A stretch of DNA of 44,921 nt from Candidatus Omnitrophota bacterium (GCA_028712255.1 JAQTQJ010000012.1:1-44921), one strand, 5' to 3'; shown: positions 17,293 through 27,394, counted from the first letter of the stretch. Program-made: numbers and translations. The notes: generated by a model from the letters alone, not told the origin.

Positions 17293-18015
17293 ATGGTAAA
17301 ACCAGTTTATAAAAGGATTGTCCTTAAAATAAGCGGTGAAGCGCTTGCGGGAAAGAAACCGCATGGCATAGATCCGCAGGTTCTTAAAGCCATATCGGCC
17401 CAGATTAAAGAAATTAGAGATATGGCGGTAGATGTGGCTGTTGTTTTAGGTGCAGGTAATATCTTGCGGGGCCAAGAAAATACTGATTGCCGTGGGTTGG
17501 ATATGGACCGTAGTGTCGCAGATTATATGGGGATGTTAGCTACTGTAATCAATGGACTTTCTTTACAAGATACTTTGGAGAAAAGCGGCGTGCCTACTCG
17601 CGTTATGACCGCCATTGAGATGCAAAAGATAGCGGAGCCTTATATTAGAAGGAGAGCGATACGGCATTTAGAAAAGGGCAGAGTGGTAATTTTTGTGGCA
17701 GGTACCGGGAATCCTTATTTTACTACTGACACAGCCGCAGCGTTACGTGCCATGGAAATTAATGCCGATGCTATTCTTAAAGCTACTAAAGTTGATGGTG
17801 TATATTCTGCTGATCCGATGAAAGTAAAAAATGCTAAAAAATTTAGCCGTTTAAAATATATAGATGTGCTTAAAAAAGGTTTAAAGGTAATGGATGCAAC
17901 GGCAGTTAGCCTTTGTATGGACAATAAACTACCCATTGTTATTTTTAATCTTAATCGCCTGGGTAATACCAGGCGGGTAATTTTGGGTGAAAATATCGGT
18001 ACGGTTGTTAGATAA
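17293..18015 (+). CDS. pyrH: UMP kinase
   Basis: This 240-residue amino acid kinase-fold enzyme phosphorylates UMP to UDP in pyrimidine synthesis. Motifs are [10 protein letters not shown] at the N-terminus, [28 protein letters not shown] and [13 protein letters not shown]. The length is typical and its position between tsf and frr is the usual one. It begins without an obvious ribosome binding site five bases after tsf, so translation is probably coupled. Confidence 0.98.
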   Translation: MVKPVYKRIVLKISGEALAGKKPHGIDPQVLKAISAQIKEIRDMAVDVAVVLGAGNILRGQENTDCRGLDMDRSVADYMGMLATVINGLSLQDTLEKSGVPTRVMTAIEMQKIAEPYIRRRAIRHLEKGRVVIFVAGTGNPYFTTDTAAALRAMEINADAILKATKVDGVYSADPMKVKNAKKFSRLKYIDVLKKGLKVMDATAVSLCMDNKLPIVIFNLNRLGNTRRVILGENIGTVVR

Positions 18016-18030
18016 TTGGAGGTAAGTAGT

Positions 18031-18591
18031 ATGTCTATTAAAGAAATATTGTTTAATACAGAAGAAAAGATGAAAAAGGCTTTTGAATCAATGAATCGTC
18101 AATTTCATGAAGTAAGGACAGGTAGGGCATCTCCAAGTTTAGTTGAAGGTTTGCATATCGATTATTATGGGACTCTGACCATGTTAAAACAGCTGGCGGC
18201 AATATCCGCTCCTGATGCGCATTTGATTGTTATCCAGCCTTGGGATATTACGGCAATTGCTGAGATTGAGAAGGCGATTTTAAAATCTAACCTTGGGGTT
18301 AGTCCTTCTAATGATGGTAAGGTAATTAGAATTACTGTTCCACAATTATCCAAAGAGAGACGCCTTGAAATGGCAAAGCTAGTGCATAAAATGTCCGAAG
18401 ATGGCCGTGTATCTATGCGTACAATCAGGAGAGACGCAAAAGAAGCGGTAGAGAAGCTAGAAAAAGATAAGTTTATCTCTGAGGATGAAAAATTTCGCGG
18501 TGTCGATGAATTGCAAAAAATAGTTGATAAATATATTGCTAAGATTGACGAGCTCTTAAAGAGTAAAGAGAAGGAAATATTGGAGTTTTAA
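18031..18591 (+). CDS. frr: Ribosome recycling factor
   Basis: This 186-residue protein splits post-termination ribosomes together with EF-G. The typical features are VRTGRASPSLVEGL, YYGTLTMLKQLAAIS, SNLGVSPSNDG and the long three-helix bundle with DDEKFRG-like SEDEKFRG near the end. I choose the ATG at 18031, which follows TTGGAGG; a TTG at 18016 would include the ribosome binding site in the protein. It closes the operon, and its stop codon merges into the heptamer repeat. Confidence 0.97.
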   Translation: MSIKEILFNTEEKMKKAFESMNRQFHEVRTGRASPSLVEGLHIDYYGTLTMLKQLAAISAPDAHLIVIQPWDITAIAEIEKAILKSNLGVSPSNDGKVIRITVPQLSKERRLEMAKLVHKMSEDGRVSMRTIRRDAKEAVEKLEKDKFISEDEKFRGVDELQKIVDKYIAKIDELLKSKEKEILEF

Positions 18592-18705
18592 GCTATAAGC
18601 TATAAGCTATAAGCTATAAGCTATAAGCTATAAGCTATAAGCTATAAGCTATAAGCTATAAGCTATAAGCTATAAGCTTAAAACTTACAGCTTACAGCTT
18701 TTTTT
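18591..18705. repeat. Family B element expanded as a 7-bp tandem repeat
   Basis: The heptamer AGCTATA is repeated twelve full times plus a partial copy from 18591 to 18678. It is followed by the family B right arm (AGCTTAAAACTTACAGCT, then TTACAGCTTTTTTT). The heptamer occurs once in the left arm of ordinary family B copies, so this locus looks like slippage expansion inside such an element. The final arm and T-run could act as the operon terminator. Confidence 0.93.
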
Positions 18706-18718
18706 AGAGTTAGCTTTT

Positions 18719-18791
18719 GGGCCTCTAGCTCATCCGGTAGAGCACCACACTTTTAATGTGGTTGTGCCGCGTTCGAGTCGCGGGAGGCTCA
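18719..18791 (+). tRNA. tRNA-Lys (anticodon UUU)
   Basis: This 73-base cloverleaf has acceptor GGGCCTC/GAGGCTC, D-arm TAGCTC...GAGC, anticodon stem CCACA/TGTGG around loop CTTTTAA, and T-arm CCGCG TTCGAGT CGCGG. CCA is not encoded. It is first of three tRNA genes in a row. Confidence 0.95.
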
Positions 18792-18853
18792 TAAATTCAG
18801 AACTAAGAGTTAAGAACTAAGAATTAAGAAGGGGAGTATCTGCCGTAAATGAC

Positions 18854-18935
18854 GGGCGGATGGCGAAATTGGCAGACGCGATAGCCTTAGGAGCTATTGG
18901 GGCAACCCTTGGAGGTTCAAATCCTCTTCCGCCCA
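18854..18935 (+). tRNA. tRNA-Leu (anticodon UAG)
   Basis: This 82-base class II tRNA has acceptor GGGCGGA/TCCGCCC, anticodon stem ATAGC/GCTAT around loop CTTAGGA, a long variable arm (TGGGGCAACCC), and T-arm with GGTTCAAATCC. CCA is not encoded. Confidence 0.95.
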
Positions 18936-18963
18936 AAAAAGTAAGCAATTCTAAAGATAACTT

Positions 18964-19037
<74 letters not shown>

Positions 19038-19092
19038 TTAATTCGTCCGCTGTCAAAATTAATAACGGACTCATTCAAAAAAGGAGAAACAA

Positions 19093-19563
19093 ATGCAGAT
19101 AATGGATTTTCTTTCCAAAAAAGCTATTCTCACCGATATAAAATCTACCAAGAAAGAAGATGTAATTAAAGAAATGGTCGATCTTTTGATTGAGGCAGGC
19201 GATGTAGAAAAACGCAATCGCAATAAGTTAATTGATTCTCTTATGTCTAGGGAAGCCCTTGGCTCTACTGCAATCGGCCAAGGAATTGCCATTCCGCATG
19301 CAAAATGCGATTGTGTGAATAAATTAGTGGCGGCTTTTGGCCTTTCCAAAAAAGGCGTGGATTTTGATTCTTTAGACGGAGAATTAGCTTATATTTTCTT
19401 TTTACTTGTTGCCCCACAGGATTCTGCCGGCCCGCATCTTAAGGCCTTAGCCAGGATATCACGCCTATTAAAGGATAAATATTTCCGTGATACCCTGCGC
19501 ACCTGCGCGGATGATAAATCCGTTATTAAGATTATCACGCAGGAAGACGAAAAAAAGATTTGA
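19093..19563 (+). CDS. PTS EIIA domain protein (PtsN/fructose type)
   Basis: This 156-residue protein is a single EIIA domain of the mannitol/fructose/Ntr class. The phosphorylated residue is His69 in GIAIPHAK, preceded by the typical SREALGSTAIG. No EIIB or EIIC domain is attached or encoded nearby, while HPr and enzyme I follow two genes later. It therefore looks like a regulatory phosphoacceptor of the PtsN kind, not part of a sugar permease. The ATG lies just after AAAGGAGAAAC, a good ribosome binding site. Confidence 0.9.
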   Translation: MQIMDFLSKKAILTDIKSTKKEDVIKEMVDLLIEAGDVEKRNRNKLIDSLMSREALGSTAIGQGIAIPHAKCDCVNKLVAAFGLSKKGVDFDSLDGELAYIFFLLVAPQDSAGPHLKALARISRLLKDKYFRDTLRTCADDKSVIKIITQEDEKKI

Positions 19564-19580
19564 TTTTGTATTAAGAATCT

Positions 19581-19636
19581 AGGGGACGGTTCTGTTTTTC
19601 CGTCGCCTAGTTTGATTGAAAAACAGAACCGTCCCT
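19581..19636. repeat. Family A palindrome, copy 5
   Basis: AGGGGACGGTTCTGTTTTTC pairs with GAAAAACAGAACCGTCCCT around a loop of about 17 bases. It lies between the EIIA gene and yvcK and may separate their transcripts. Confidence 0.9.
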
Positions 19637-19662
19637 TTTGTTTTTAAAATAAATATAGGCGT

Positions 19663-20904
19663 ATGAGAGATAAGTCTTTTGGAATCTTAAAATGGTTTTA
19701 TCCGGGCATTGGCATTAAGCGTTGGGTGGCTTTAAGTGCTTTTGGTGTAGTTCTTTTAATTTTAGGGACCGCTAATCTACGCAGTGAAGAATTTTGGTTA
19801 GTCCAATTTTTGGACGCCTTGATTGTAATTTCGGGAATTATAATTTTGATTTTGGGGATTAAACGGATGATGCGTTCTTTTATTGCCGTATTTGTCCCGT
19901 CATCAAGAGGAAATGAGCTGATTGATATTTTATATCAAAAAAAACAATTAAGCCGTGGCCCGCACATTGTTGCCATAGGCGGAGGGACTGGATTATCGGT
20001 TCTTTTAAGCGGGTTAAAGAATTATTCTTCGAATATTTCGGCTGTAGTTACGGTAGCTGATAATGGAGGTTCAAGCGGACGTTTACGGCAGCAGTTTGAT
20101 GTTTTACCTCCTGGCGATATCCGTAACTGTTTGGTGGCTCTTGCTGATGCCCCGGCATTGATGCGCGATCTTTTTCAGTTTCGTTTTGATAAAAATTCAG
20201 AATTTTCTGGCCACTCCTTTGGAAATCTTTTTCTTACGGTAATGACTCGTTTAACCGGTGATTTTGAGAAGGCAATTAAAGAAACCAGTAAAGTTTTGGC
20301 TTTACGAGGCCAGGTTATTCCTTCGACTTTGGGGGATGTGGCTTTGGTGGCCCATTTTCATGATGGCTCAACTATAGTAGGGGAGGATCAAATCCCTAAG
20401 GCCAGAAAGGCTATTAATAAAGTCAGCCTTACTCCGGAGTTGCCGCTTGCTACACCGGATGCGCTTAAAGCGATTAAAGAGGCTCAGATTATTGTTTTAG
20501 GCCCGGGTTCTTTATATACGAGCATAATTCCTAATTTATTAATTAAGGAGATAGCTAAGGCGATCGCCGAATCTGAGGCGATAAAAGTTTATGTCTGTAA
20601 TGTAATGACTCAGCCGGGAGAAACCGACGGTTATAGTGCCTCTGATCATATTAAGGCACTGGTAAAGCATAGCTATCCCCGTATTCTTGATTATTGCCTG
20701 GTGAATAATGGCGAGGTTCCAGAAGAGGTATTAAGGCGATATTCTAAAGATAATTCGGCTCTTGTAATTAATGACCGTAAGAAGGTCGAGGGGCTTGGAT
20801 ACCGGCTTGTTGAAGAAGATTTTAGTATGATTGCTGACGGAGTAATCCGTCATGACGCGGAAAAATTGGCGAAAATAATTTTAAGTTTTATTGAAGAGAT
20901 ATAA
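19663..20904 (+). CDS. yvcK: YvcK/CofD-like gluconeogenesis factor with membrane anchor
   Basis: The 413-residue product has two hydrophobic segments at about residues 20-38 and 46-66, then a CofD-like nucleotide-sugar-binding domain from about residue 100: AIGGGTGLSVLLSGLK, VTVADNGGSSGRLR, PPGDIRNCLVALAD, FSGHSFGNLFL and LGPGSLYTSIIPNLL. In Bacillus subtilis YvcK is needed for growth on gluconeogenic carbon sources and for normal wall synthesis, and binds UDP-sugars. There its gene lies close to crh, an HPr paralog. Here an HPr gene follows after two bases, echoing that link. No ribosome binding site is seen. Confidence 0.9.
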   Translation: MRDKSFGILKWFYPGIGIKRWVALSAFGVVLLILGTANLRSEEFWLVQFLDALIVISGIIILILGIKRMMRSFIAVFVPSSRGNELIDILYQKKQLSRGPHIVAIGGGTGLSVLLSGLKNYSSNISAVVTVADNGGSSGRLRQQFDVLPPGDIRNCLVALADAPALMRDLFQFRFDKNSEFSGHSFGNLFLTVMTRLTGDFEKAIKETSKVLALRGQVIPSTLGDVALVAHFHDGSTIVGEDQIPKARKAINKVSLTPELPLATPDALKAIKEAQIIVLGPGSLYTSIIPNLLIKEIAKAIAESEAIKVYVCNVMTQPGETDGYSASDHIKALVKHSYPRILDYCLVNNGEVPEEVLRRYSKDNSALVINDRKKVEGLGYRLVEEDFSMIADGVIRHDAEKLAKIILSFIEEI

Positions 20905-20906
20905 AA

Positions 20907-21176
20907 ATGAGTTTAATTAAAAAAGAATTAATTGTAAAGAATAAGCAAGGATTACACGCTCGGCCTGCTGCTATATTTGTGCAGGTGGCCAATAAATTTG
21001 ACTGCCGTATTACTGTGCGCCATGACGAGGAAGAGGTTAATGGTAAATCGATAATGGGTATTCTTATGCTCGGAGCAGAAAAAGGGAGCCTGATTATTAT
21101 TGAAGCAGATGGCACTGATGCAGAAAAAGCACTGGAAGAGCTGGAGAAGATAATCAGTAACGAGGAAGAGCTATGA
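20907..21176 (+). CDS. ptsH: Phosphocarrier protein HPr
   Basis: This 89-residue protein has the enzyme I-phosphorylated His17 in GLHARPAA and a serine at position 48 in NGKSIMG, equivalent to Ser46, the HPr kinase target in Gram-positives and some others. HPr passes phosphate from enzyme I to EIIA proteins. It begins two bases after yvcK and overlaps ptsI by four bases. HPr kinase is not in the window, so whether Ser48 is used cannot be told. Confidence 0.95.
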   Translation: MSLIKKELIVKNKQGLHARPAAIFVQVANKFDCRITVRHDEEEVNGKSIMGILMLGAEKGSLIIIEADGTDAEKALEELEKIISNEEEL

Positions 21177-22903
21177 TTCAGTTAAAGGGAATAGCCGCCG
21201 CCGGCGGCATAAGTATTGGCCCAGTTTATAAACTTGGAAGCGAAGAGTTTGTTGTCATGCGTGAAGTGATCAAGTGGGAAGATATTCCTGTCCAGATTCA
21301 GCTTTTCGAGGAAGCCTTGATTAAGACGCGCCGCGAGATTATAGAGCTGCAAAAAAGAATCAGCTCGGATATGGGCCAAGAGGAGGCTCAGATTTTCGAT
21401 GCGCATCTTTTAGTCTTAGAAGACCGCATGCTTATTGAGGAGGTAATATCGCGCATTAAGAAAGAACAGCTTAATGTCGCCTATATTTTCTCAGAAGTCT
21501 TAAAGAAATATATCAGCGTGTTTTTAAAAATTGAAGATGAATATCTTAAGGAACGTACTGCGGATATCAATGACGTCGGTAAACGAATACTGAGAAATCT
21601 TCTGGGTAAAGAGAAGAAGGGCTTGGGAGATGTTAAAGAAAAAGCCATTATTGTAGCCCATGACCTTTCTCCTTCAGATACTGCGGCAATGCATACTAAA
21701 AGTGTTGCAGCTTTTGTTACCGATATCGGAGGAAAAACTTCGCATACGGCGATTATGGCCAAATCTCTTGAGATACCCGCCGTAGTTGGTTTGGAAACGA
21801 TTACTGCCAAGGTTAATCCGGGAGATATCCTTATTGTTGATGGCAATATGGGAATAGTAATTGTTAATCCCGATGAAGAAACGCTTAGTGATTACCGGCA
21901 AAAACTTGAAAAATTAAAAGGTATTGCGGAAAGATTTCTATCAGTCAAAGATTTAAGTGCGGTTACTACTGATGGCAGAGTGATTATGATAAATGCGAAT
22001 ATCGAATTTCCTGACGAGGTGTCTTCCGTTAAACTGCATGGCTCCGAAGGGATAGGGCTTTATCGCACAGAATTTTTTTATATGAACCGTAAAGATTCTC
22101 CTAGTGAAGATGAACATTATCAGGCTTATAAGTATGTTGCTCAAGAGATGAATCCTCACCCGGTAGTTATCCGCACTTTAGATATAGGTGGAGATAAATT
22201 CTTATCTCAATTTAAAATTCCATATGAAATGCAGCCATTTTTAGGATGGAGGGCGATTAGATTTTGCCTGGCGCGCCCGGATATATTTAAATTGCAGTTA
22301 CGTGCTATACTTCGGGCTTCAGTGCATGGTAACCTTCAGTTAATGTATCCGATGATTTCTGGGATAGAGGAGTTGCGGCAGGCTAATCATCTACTTAATG
22401 AGGCCAAAGAGGAGTTAAAACAGAAGAAACTGGCTTTTAATGATAAAATTAAGGTAGGAGTGATGATTGAAGTCCCTTCGGCAGCATTGACTGCCGATAT
22501 TTTAGCTAAAGAAGCGGACTTTTTTAGTATCGGTACAAATGATTTGATCCAGTATTCTTTGGCAGTTGATCGCGCCAATGAGAAGGTTGCTTATCTTTAT
22601 GAACCGGCACATCCGGCAATCTTAAGGTTAATCAAGGTTATTATTGACGCCGCGCATAATGCTAAAATTAAAGTAGCTATGTGTGGTGAAATGGCAGGAG
22701 ATCCGTCTTTGGCGCTTATTCTTTTAGGCCTGGGGCTTGATGAGTTTAGTATGCCACCGCAGATTATTCCGGAATTAAAATATATAATCCGCGCTGTAGG
22801 ATTTAAATCCGCGCAAAAATTTGCCGTTGAAGCGATGAAACTCTCAACTGGTACTCAGGTAGAGGAGTTTGCTCAGAATAAACTGGAGGAGATTTTAAAA
22901 TAA
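21173..22903 (+). CDS. ptsI: PTS enzyme I (PEP-protein phosphotransferase)
   Basis: Enzyme I autophosphorylates from PEP and passes the phosphate to HPr. The 576-residue length is typical. The N-terminal swivel and HPr-binding domains carry the phosphorylated His191 in GGKTSHTAIMAKS. The PEP-binding barrel has GIGLYRTEFFYM, RTLDIGGDK, FLGWRAIRFCL, FSIGTNDLIQYSLAVDR and the active-site Cys in MCGEMAGDP. It overlaps ptsH as ATGA behind GAGGAAGAG. Confidence 0.97.
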   Translation: MIQLKGIAAAGGISIGPVYKLGSEEFVVMREVIKWEDIPVQIQLFEEALIKTRREIIELQKRISSDMGQEEAQIFDAHLLVLEDRMLIEEVISRIKKEQLNVAYIFSEVLKKYISVFLKIEDEYLKERTADINDVGKRILRNLLGKEKKGLGDVKEKAIIVAHDLSPSDTAAMHTKSVAAFVTDIGGKTSHTAIMAKSLEIPAVVGLETITAKVNPGDILIVDGNMGIVIVNPDEETLSDYRQKLEKLKGIAERFLSVKDLSAVTTDGRVIMINANIEFPDEVSSVKLHGSEGIGLYRTEFFYMNRKDSPSEDEHYQAYKYVAQEMNPHPVVIRTLDIGGDKFLSQFKIPYEMQPFLGWRAIRFCLARPDIFKLQLRAILRASVHGNLQLMYPMISGIEELRQANHLLNEAKEELKQKKLAFNDKIKVGVMIEVPSAALTADILAKEADFFSIGTNDLIQYSLAVDRANEKVAYLYEPAHPAILRLIKVIIDAAHNAKIKVAMCGEMAGDPSLALILLGLGLDEFSMPPQIIPELKYIIRAVGFKSAQKFAVEAMKLSTGTQVEEFAQNKLEEILK

Positions 22904-22981
22904 AGTGAACCCCATACCTTCTAAATATTCAACTATTAAAGCCATATGGTTTGATAAATTAATTATGAAAGAAGGTGCGCG

Positions 22982-23719
22982 GTGAAGGCATTAATTTTAG
23001 CTGCCGGATATGCCACCCGGCTTTATCCTTTAACCAGAGAGTACCCTAAGCCACTTTTGGAAGTAAGAGGAAGGCCGATTATAAAATATATACTCGATAA
23101 ATTAAGTAAAGTTTTTGCTATTGATGAGATTTATATTGTAACTAATAGTAAGTTTATTGATGTTTTTGATGTATGGATAAAATCAGTTAAATCACCCAAA
23201 AAGATTACTCTGGTAGATGATTTAACTAAGAGTAACCACGATAGGTTGGGGGCTATTGGGGATATTAATTTTGTAATTAAGAAACTAAAAATTCGGGATG
23301 ATCTTTTAGTTGTAGGAGGGGATAATTTGTTTAACGGTCCTTTAAAGGGGTTTTTGAATTTCTCCAGAAGAAAAAATTCTGCTGTAAGTATTGGTCTGTA
23401 TAAACTGAAAGAAAAAAATGATGCCAGTCGTTATGGTGTAGTGAAATTAGATATTGGTAAGAAGGTAATTAGTTTTGAAGAAAAACCAAAAAAACCTCAA
23501 AGTCTTCTGGTAGCTATGTGTTTGTATTATATGCCTAAAGATTGTTTAGGTTTGATCAAGGAATATATTCAGAATAGAAAGATAAAGGCAGATGCTACTG
23601 GCAGTTATATTGCCTGGCTTAAAGACAGAATAGATGTTTATGGGTATGTGTTTGGAGGTAGTTGGTTTGATATCGGTGATTATAAATATTTAAACGCGGC
23701 AAAAAAGGGTTTTGCCTAA
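22982..23719 (+). CDS. Sugar-phosphate nucleotidyltransferase
   Basis: This 245-residue protein is of the RmlA/GlmU N-terminal type. The signature LAAGYATRLYPLT then PKPLLEV is at the N-terminus, with a metal-site Asp in VVGGDNLF and EEKP near the middle. It would activate a sugar-1-phosphate with an NTP for polysaccharide or envelope synthesis. Sugar and nucleotide cannot be deduced; glucose-1-phosphate thymidylyltransferase-like is closest. There is no left-handed beta-helix domain. The GTG start follows AGAAGG at a suitable distance. The 78-base gap upstream shows no clear promoter. Confidence 0.87.
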   Translation: MKALILAAGYATRLYPLTREYPKPLLEVRGRPIIKYILDKLSKVFAIDEIYIVTNSKFIDVFDVWIKSVKSPKKITLVDDLTKSNHDRLGAIGDINFVIKKLKIRDDLLVVGGDNLFNGPLKGFLNFSRRKNSAVSIGLYKLKEKNDASRYGVVKLDIGKKVISFEEKPKKPQSLLVAMCLYYMPKDCLGLIKEYIQNRKIKADATGSYIAWLKDRIDVYGYVFGGSWFDIGDYKYLNAAKKGFA

Positions 23720-23725
23720 ACAAGC

Positions 23726-23772
23726 ACACCCGGCGCTAAGCGGAATTGCGCCGGTGTTGTGTTTGTACACAA
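23726..23772 (+). promoter_or_regulatory. Two adjacent hairpins in the metK leader
   Basis: ACACCCGGCGC pairs with GCGCCGGTGT (23748-23757), with one bulged base. Immediately after, TTGTG (23757-23761) pairs with CACAA (23768-23772), whose end touches the AAGGAGG ribosome binding site. It may control metK translation or partly terminate the upstream transcript. It does not match a SAM riboswitch consensus that I can recognise. Confidence 0.4.
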
Positions 23773-23781
23773 GGAGGAAAT

Positions 23782-24951
23782 ATGTCAGCTTCAAAGTTTT
23801 ATTTTACTTCAGAATCGGTAACTGAAGGCCACCCGGATAAGCTATGTGATCAGATTTCAGACGGAATTTTGGATGCTTGTTTAGCAACTGATCCTTATTC
23901 TCGTGTTGCCTGTGAAACTTATGTAACGATGGGGTTATTAATTGTGGGTGGTGAGATTACCACGCGCGGTTTTATACATGTTCATGATATAAGCAGAAAG
24001 ATTATTGAAGAGATTGGCTATAATCATCCTAAATATGGTTTTGATTTTCATACCTGTGCCATTCTTAATGCTATTCACTCGCAATCACCGGATATATCGC
24101 AAGGGGTTGATGTCGGCGGAGCAGGGGACCAGGGGATAATGTTTGGTTATGCCTGCAATGAAACCAAAGAGTTAATGCCGCTTGCTTTAATGCTTGCGCA
24201 AAAACTTTCTATGCGCTTGACCGAAGTTCGTAAGAACAATATTTTGAAATATCTTGGCCCAGACGGAAAAACACAAGTTACTGTTGAGTATGATTGTGGG
24301 AAGCCTGTTCGTGTGGATTCAGTGGTATTGGCTTCACAACATACCGAAGATATCCTGGATAAGAGTGGCAAGCGGATTACTGAAAAAGCCAGGCAGGAAA
24401 TTATCCGTCAGGTTGCCGGGCCGATACTTCGCGGTTGGGTGGACAAAGATACCAAATATTATGTTAACCAGACTGGAAAATTTGTCGTTGGCGGGCCGCA
24501 ATCCGATACTGGTATGACTGGAAGAAAAATAATTGTTGATACTTATGGTGGTGCAGTTGCTCATGGTGGCGGGGCATTTTCTGGTAAAGATCCTACCAAG
24601 GTTGACCGCTCTGCAGCATATATGTGCCGTTATATTGCTAAAAATATTGTGGCAGCCGGTTTAGCAGAGAAATGCCTTATTCAGCTTTCTTATGTAATCG
24701 GGCATGCGGAACCTTTATCAGTTATGGTTAAAACTGAAGGGACATCTGTTATTTCGGAGGAGGCTCTGGTAAAATTGGTAAGGAAAAATTTTCAACTTAC
24801 TCCTAAAGGCATTATTGAATCATTAAAGTTACGCCGGCCCATATATAGGAAGACAGCCAGCTACGGGCATTTTGGCAGGTCGGAGCCGGAGTTTCTTTGG
24901 GAGAAAACAGATAAAGCAGGAGATTTAAAAAAACAAGCGGCAAAGATATAG
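23782..24951 (+). CDS. metK: S-adenosylmethionine synthetase
   Basis: MetK makes SAM from ATP and methionine in the cytoplasm. Motifs in this 389-residue protein include [20 protein letters not shown] at the start, [12 protein letters not shown], the P-loop-like [18 protein letters not shown] and [10 protein letters not shown] choose ATG 23782 behind AAGGAGG; an upstream start at 23746 would translate the leader hairpin. With ahcY next, it forms a methyl-cycle pair, separated by a family B palindrome. Confidence 0.98.
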   Translation: MSASKFYFTSESVTEGHPDKLCDQISDGILDACLATDPYSRVACETYVTMGLLIVGGEITTRGFIHVHDISRKIIEEIGYNHPKYGFDFHTCAILNAIHSQSPDISQGVDVGGAGDQGIMFGYACNETKELMPLALMLAQKLSMRLTEVRKNNILKYLGPDGKTQVTVEYDCGKPVRVDSVVLASQHTEDILDKSGKRITEKARQEIIRQVAGPILRGWVDKDTKYYVNQTGKFVVGGPQSDTGMTGRKIIVDTYGGAVAHGGGAFSGKDPTKVDRSAAYMCRYIAKNIVAAGLAEKCLIQLSYVIGHAEPLSVMVKTEGTSVISEEALVKLVRKNFQLTPKGIIESLKLRRPIYRKTASYGHFGRSEPEFLWEKTDKAGDLKKQAAKI

Positions 24952-24963
24952 AAAATATTAAAT

Positions 24964-25010
24964 AAGCCGTAAGCGTTAAGCTTACAACTTATAGCTTAAA
25001 ACTTACAGCT
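24964..25010. repeat. Family B palindrome, copy 3
   Basis: AGCCGTAAGCGTTAAG pairs imperfectly with CTTATAGC then TTAAAACTTACAGCT, with a shortened left arm. It lies in the metK-ahcY gap. Confidence 0.8.
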
Positions 25011-25035
25011 TATCTTAGGATTTCGCATTTTCTAA

Positions 25036-26304
<1,269 letters not shown>

Positions 26305-26323
26305 TTTTATGATAAACCCTAAA

Positions 26324-26379
26324 TAAGTTGTAAGCCATAAGCGGTAAGCTTACAGTTTATAGCTTAAAACTAACAGCTT
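26324..26379. repeat. Family B palindrome, copy 4
   Basis: AAGTTGTAAGCCATAAGCGG and CAGTTTATAGC then TTAAAACTAACAGCTT form a stem centred on TAAGCTTA. Short flanking AAACCCTAAA/TTTTAGGTTT sequences extend the symmetry. It lies between ahcY and pfkA. Confidence 0.82.
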
Positions 26380-26411
26380 GTTTTAGGTTTTAGAGCCTTG
26401 AGGATTAATTA

Positions 26412-27374
26412 ATGATTAAAAAAATAGCAGTATTAACTACCGGCGGCGATGCTCCAGGGATGAATCCGGCAATCCGTGCTGTGGTGCGCTATGGGATTAG
26501 TCAGAAACTGGAAGTAATGGGAGTTTTTCGTGGTTGGTGGGGATTGATTAATGAGGAGCTAAAAAGTTTGAATCAGCGTTCTGTTTCCGGAATTATCAGC
26601 CAAGGCGGAACAATCTTGAAAACTGCCCGCTGCGTCGAGTTTAGGACTGAAGAGGGACAGAAGCGCGCATTTGAGACAATTAAGAAAAATAATATTGATG
26701 GTTTAGTAGTTATCGGAGGTAATGGTTCTTTTGCGGCGGCGCATGAGTTTTATAAAAAATACAAAATTCCTTGTGTCGGTATAGCTGCTTCTATTGATAA
26801 TGATGTAAACGGGATAGATTATACTATCGGTACGGATACGGCAATTAATACCGCTTTGGATGCAATCGATAAAATTCGCGATACTGCTACCAGTATGGAG
26901 AGAATATTTGTAGTCGAGGTAATGGGTAGAGAATCAGGTTATATTGCTTTGACCGTTGCCCTTGCCGGAGGATGCGAAGATGTACTTATCCCGGAGAAGG
27001 AAATAAATCTTAATGCAGTGTGCCATGATATCGTGCACGGTAATTTGATCGGGAAAATGAGCTGGATCATTGTGCTTGCTGAGGGAGCAGGTAAGGCTGA
27101 CTCTATTGCCAGGCAAATTACCGATATAACCGGATTAGAAACCCGGACTGTGGTTTTAGGCCATGTTCAAAGAGGCGGCAGGCCAACAGCTTTTAGCCGG
27201 GATCTGGCTTTGGGGCTTGGTAAGGCGGCAGTTGATTGCTTAATTGCCGGTAAAAAGGATATTGCTTTAGGGTTAAGTGAAGGTAAGATTATAGAGGTTC
27301 CTTTTGAGACTGCGATAAAGAAAAAAGAATTAAAATTTAATAATTTTTATAATTTAATTAAAGTTTTAACTTAA
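26412..27374 (+). CDS. pfkA: 6-phosphofructokinase
   Basis: This 320-residue kinase phosphorylates fructose-6-phosphate in glycolysis. Motifs are LTTGGDAPGMNPAIRA, GGTILKTAR, SIDNDVNGIDYTIGTDTA, VEVMGRESG and LGHVQRGGRP. At the nucleotide loop the usual GGDGS reads GGNGS, so the Mg-binding Asp103 equivalent is Asn. Gly104 is kept and position 124 is Ala, not Lys, which argues for ATP over pyrophosphate as donor. The next gene is an aldolase, so the two may supply consecutive glycolytic steps. GAGG precedes the start. Confidence 0.93.
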   Translation: MIKKIAVLTTGGDAPGMNPAIRAVVRYGISQKLEVMGVFRGWWGLINEELKSLNQRSVSGIISQGGTILKTARCVEFRTEEGQKRAFETIKKNNIDGLVVIGGNGSFAAAHEFYKKYKIPCVGIAASIDNDVNGIDYTIGTDTAINTALDAIDKIRDTATSMERIFVVEVMGRESGYIALTVALAGGCEDVLIPEKEINLNAVCHDIVHGNLIGKMSWIIVLAEGAGKADSIARQITDITGLETRTVVLGHVQRGGRPTAFSRDLALGLGKAAVDCLIAGKKDIALGLSEGKIIEVPFETAIKKKELKFNNFYNLIKVLT

Positions 27375-27394
27375 ATAATAGGGGGAGAGTCAAA

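Noticed and set aside
18591-18678. Tandem repeat that might be a CRISPR array
   Set aside because: The unit is seven bases with no spacers, and no cas genes are nearby; it is a simple tandem repeat.
18792-18840. Direct repeats like AACTAAGA between tRNA-Lys and tRNA-Leu
   Set aside because: Short and imperfect; not enough to call an element.
23726-23772. SAM riboswitch before metK
   Set aside because: The leader is only 62 bases and I can match no SAM class consensus; only generic hairpins are claimed.
23746-23781. Upstream start for metK adding 12 residues
   Set aside because: It would translate the leader hairpin and the AAGGAGG ribosome binding site; ATG 23782 fits MetK homologs.
26412-27374. 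Pyrophosphate-dependent phosphofructokinase
   Set aside because: The donor-selective positions have Gly and Ala, not the Asp and Lys typical of PPi enzymes.
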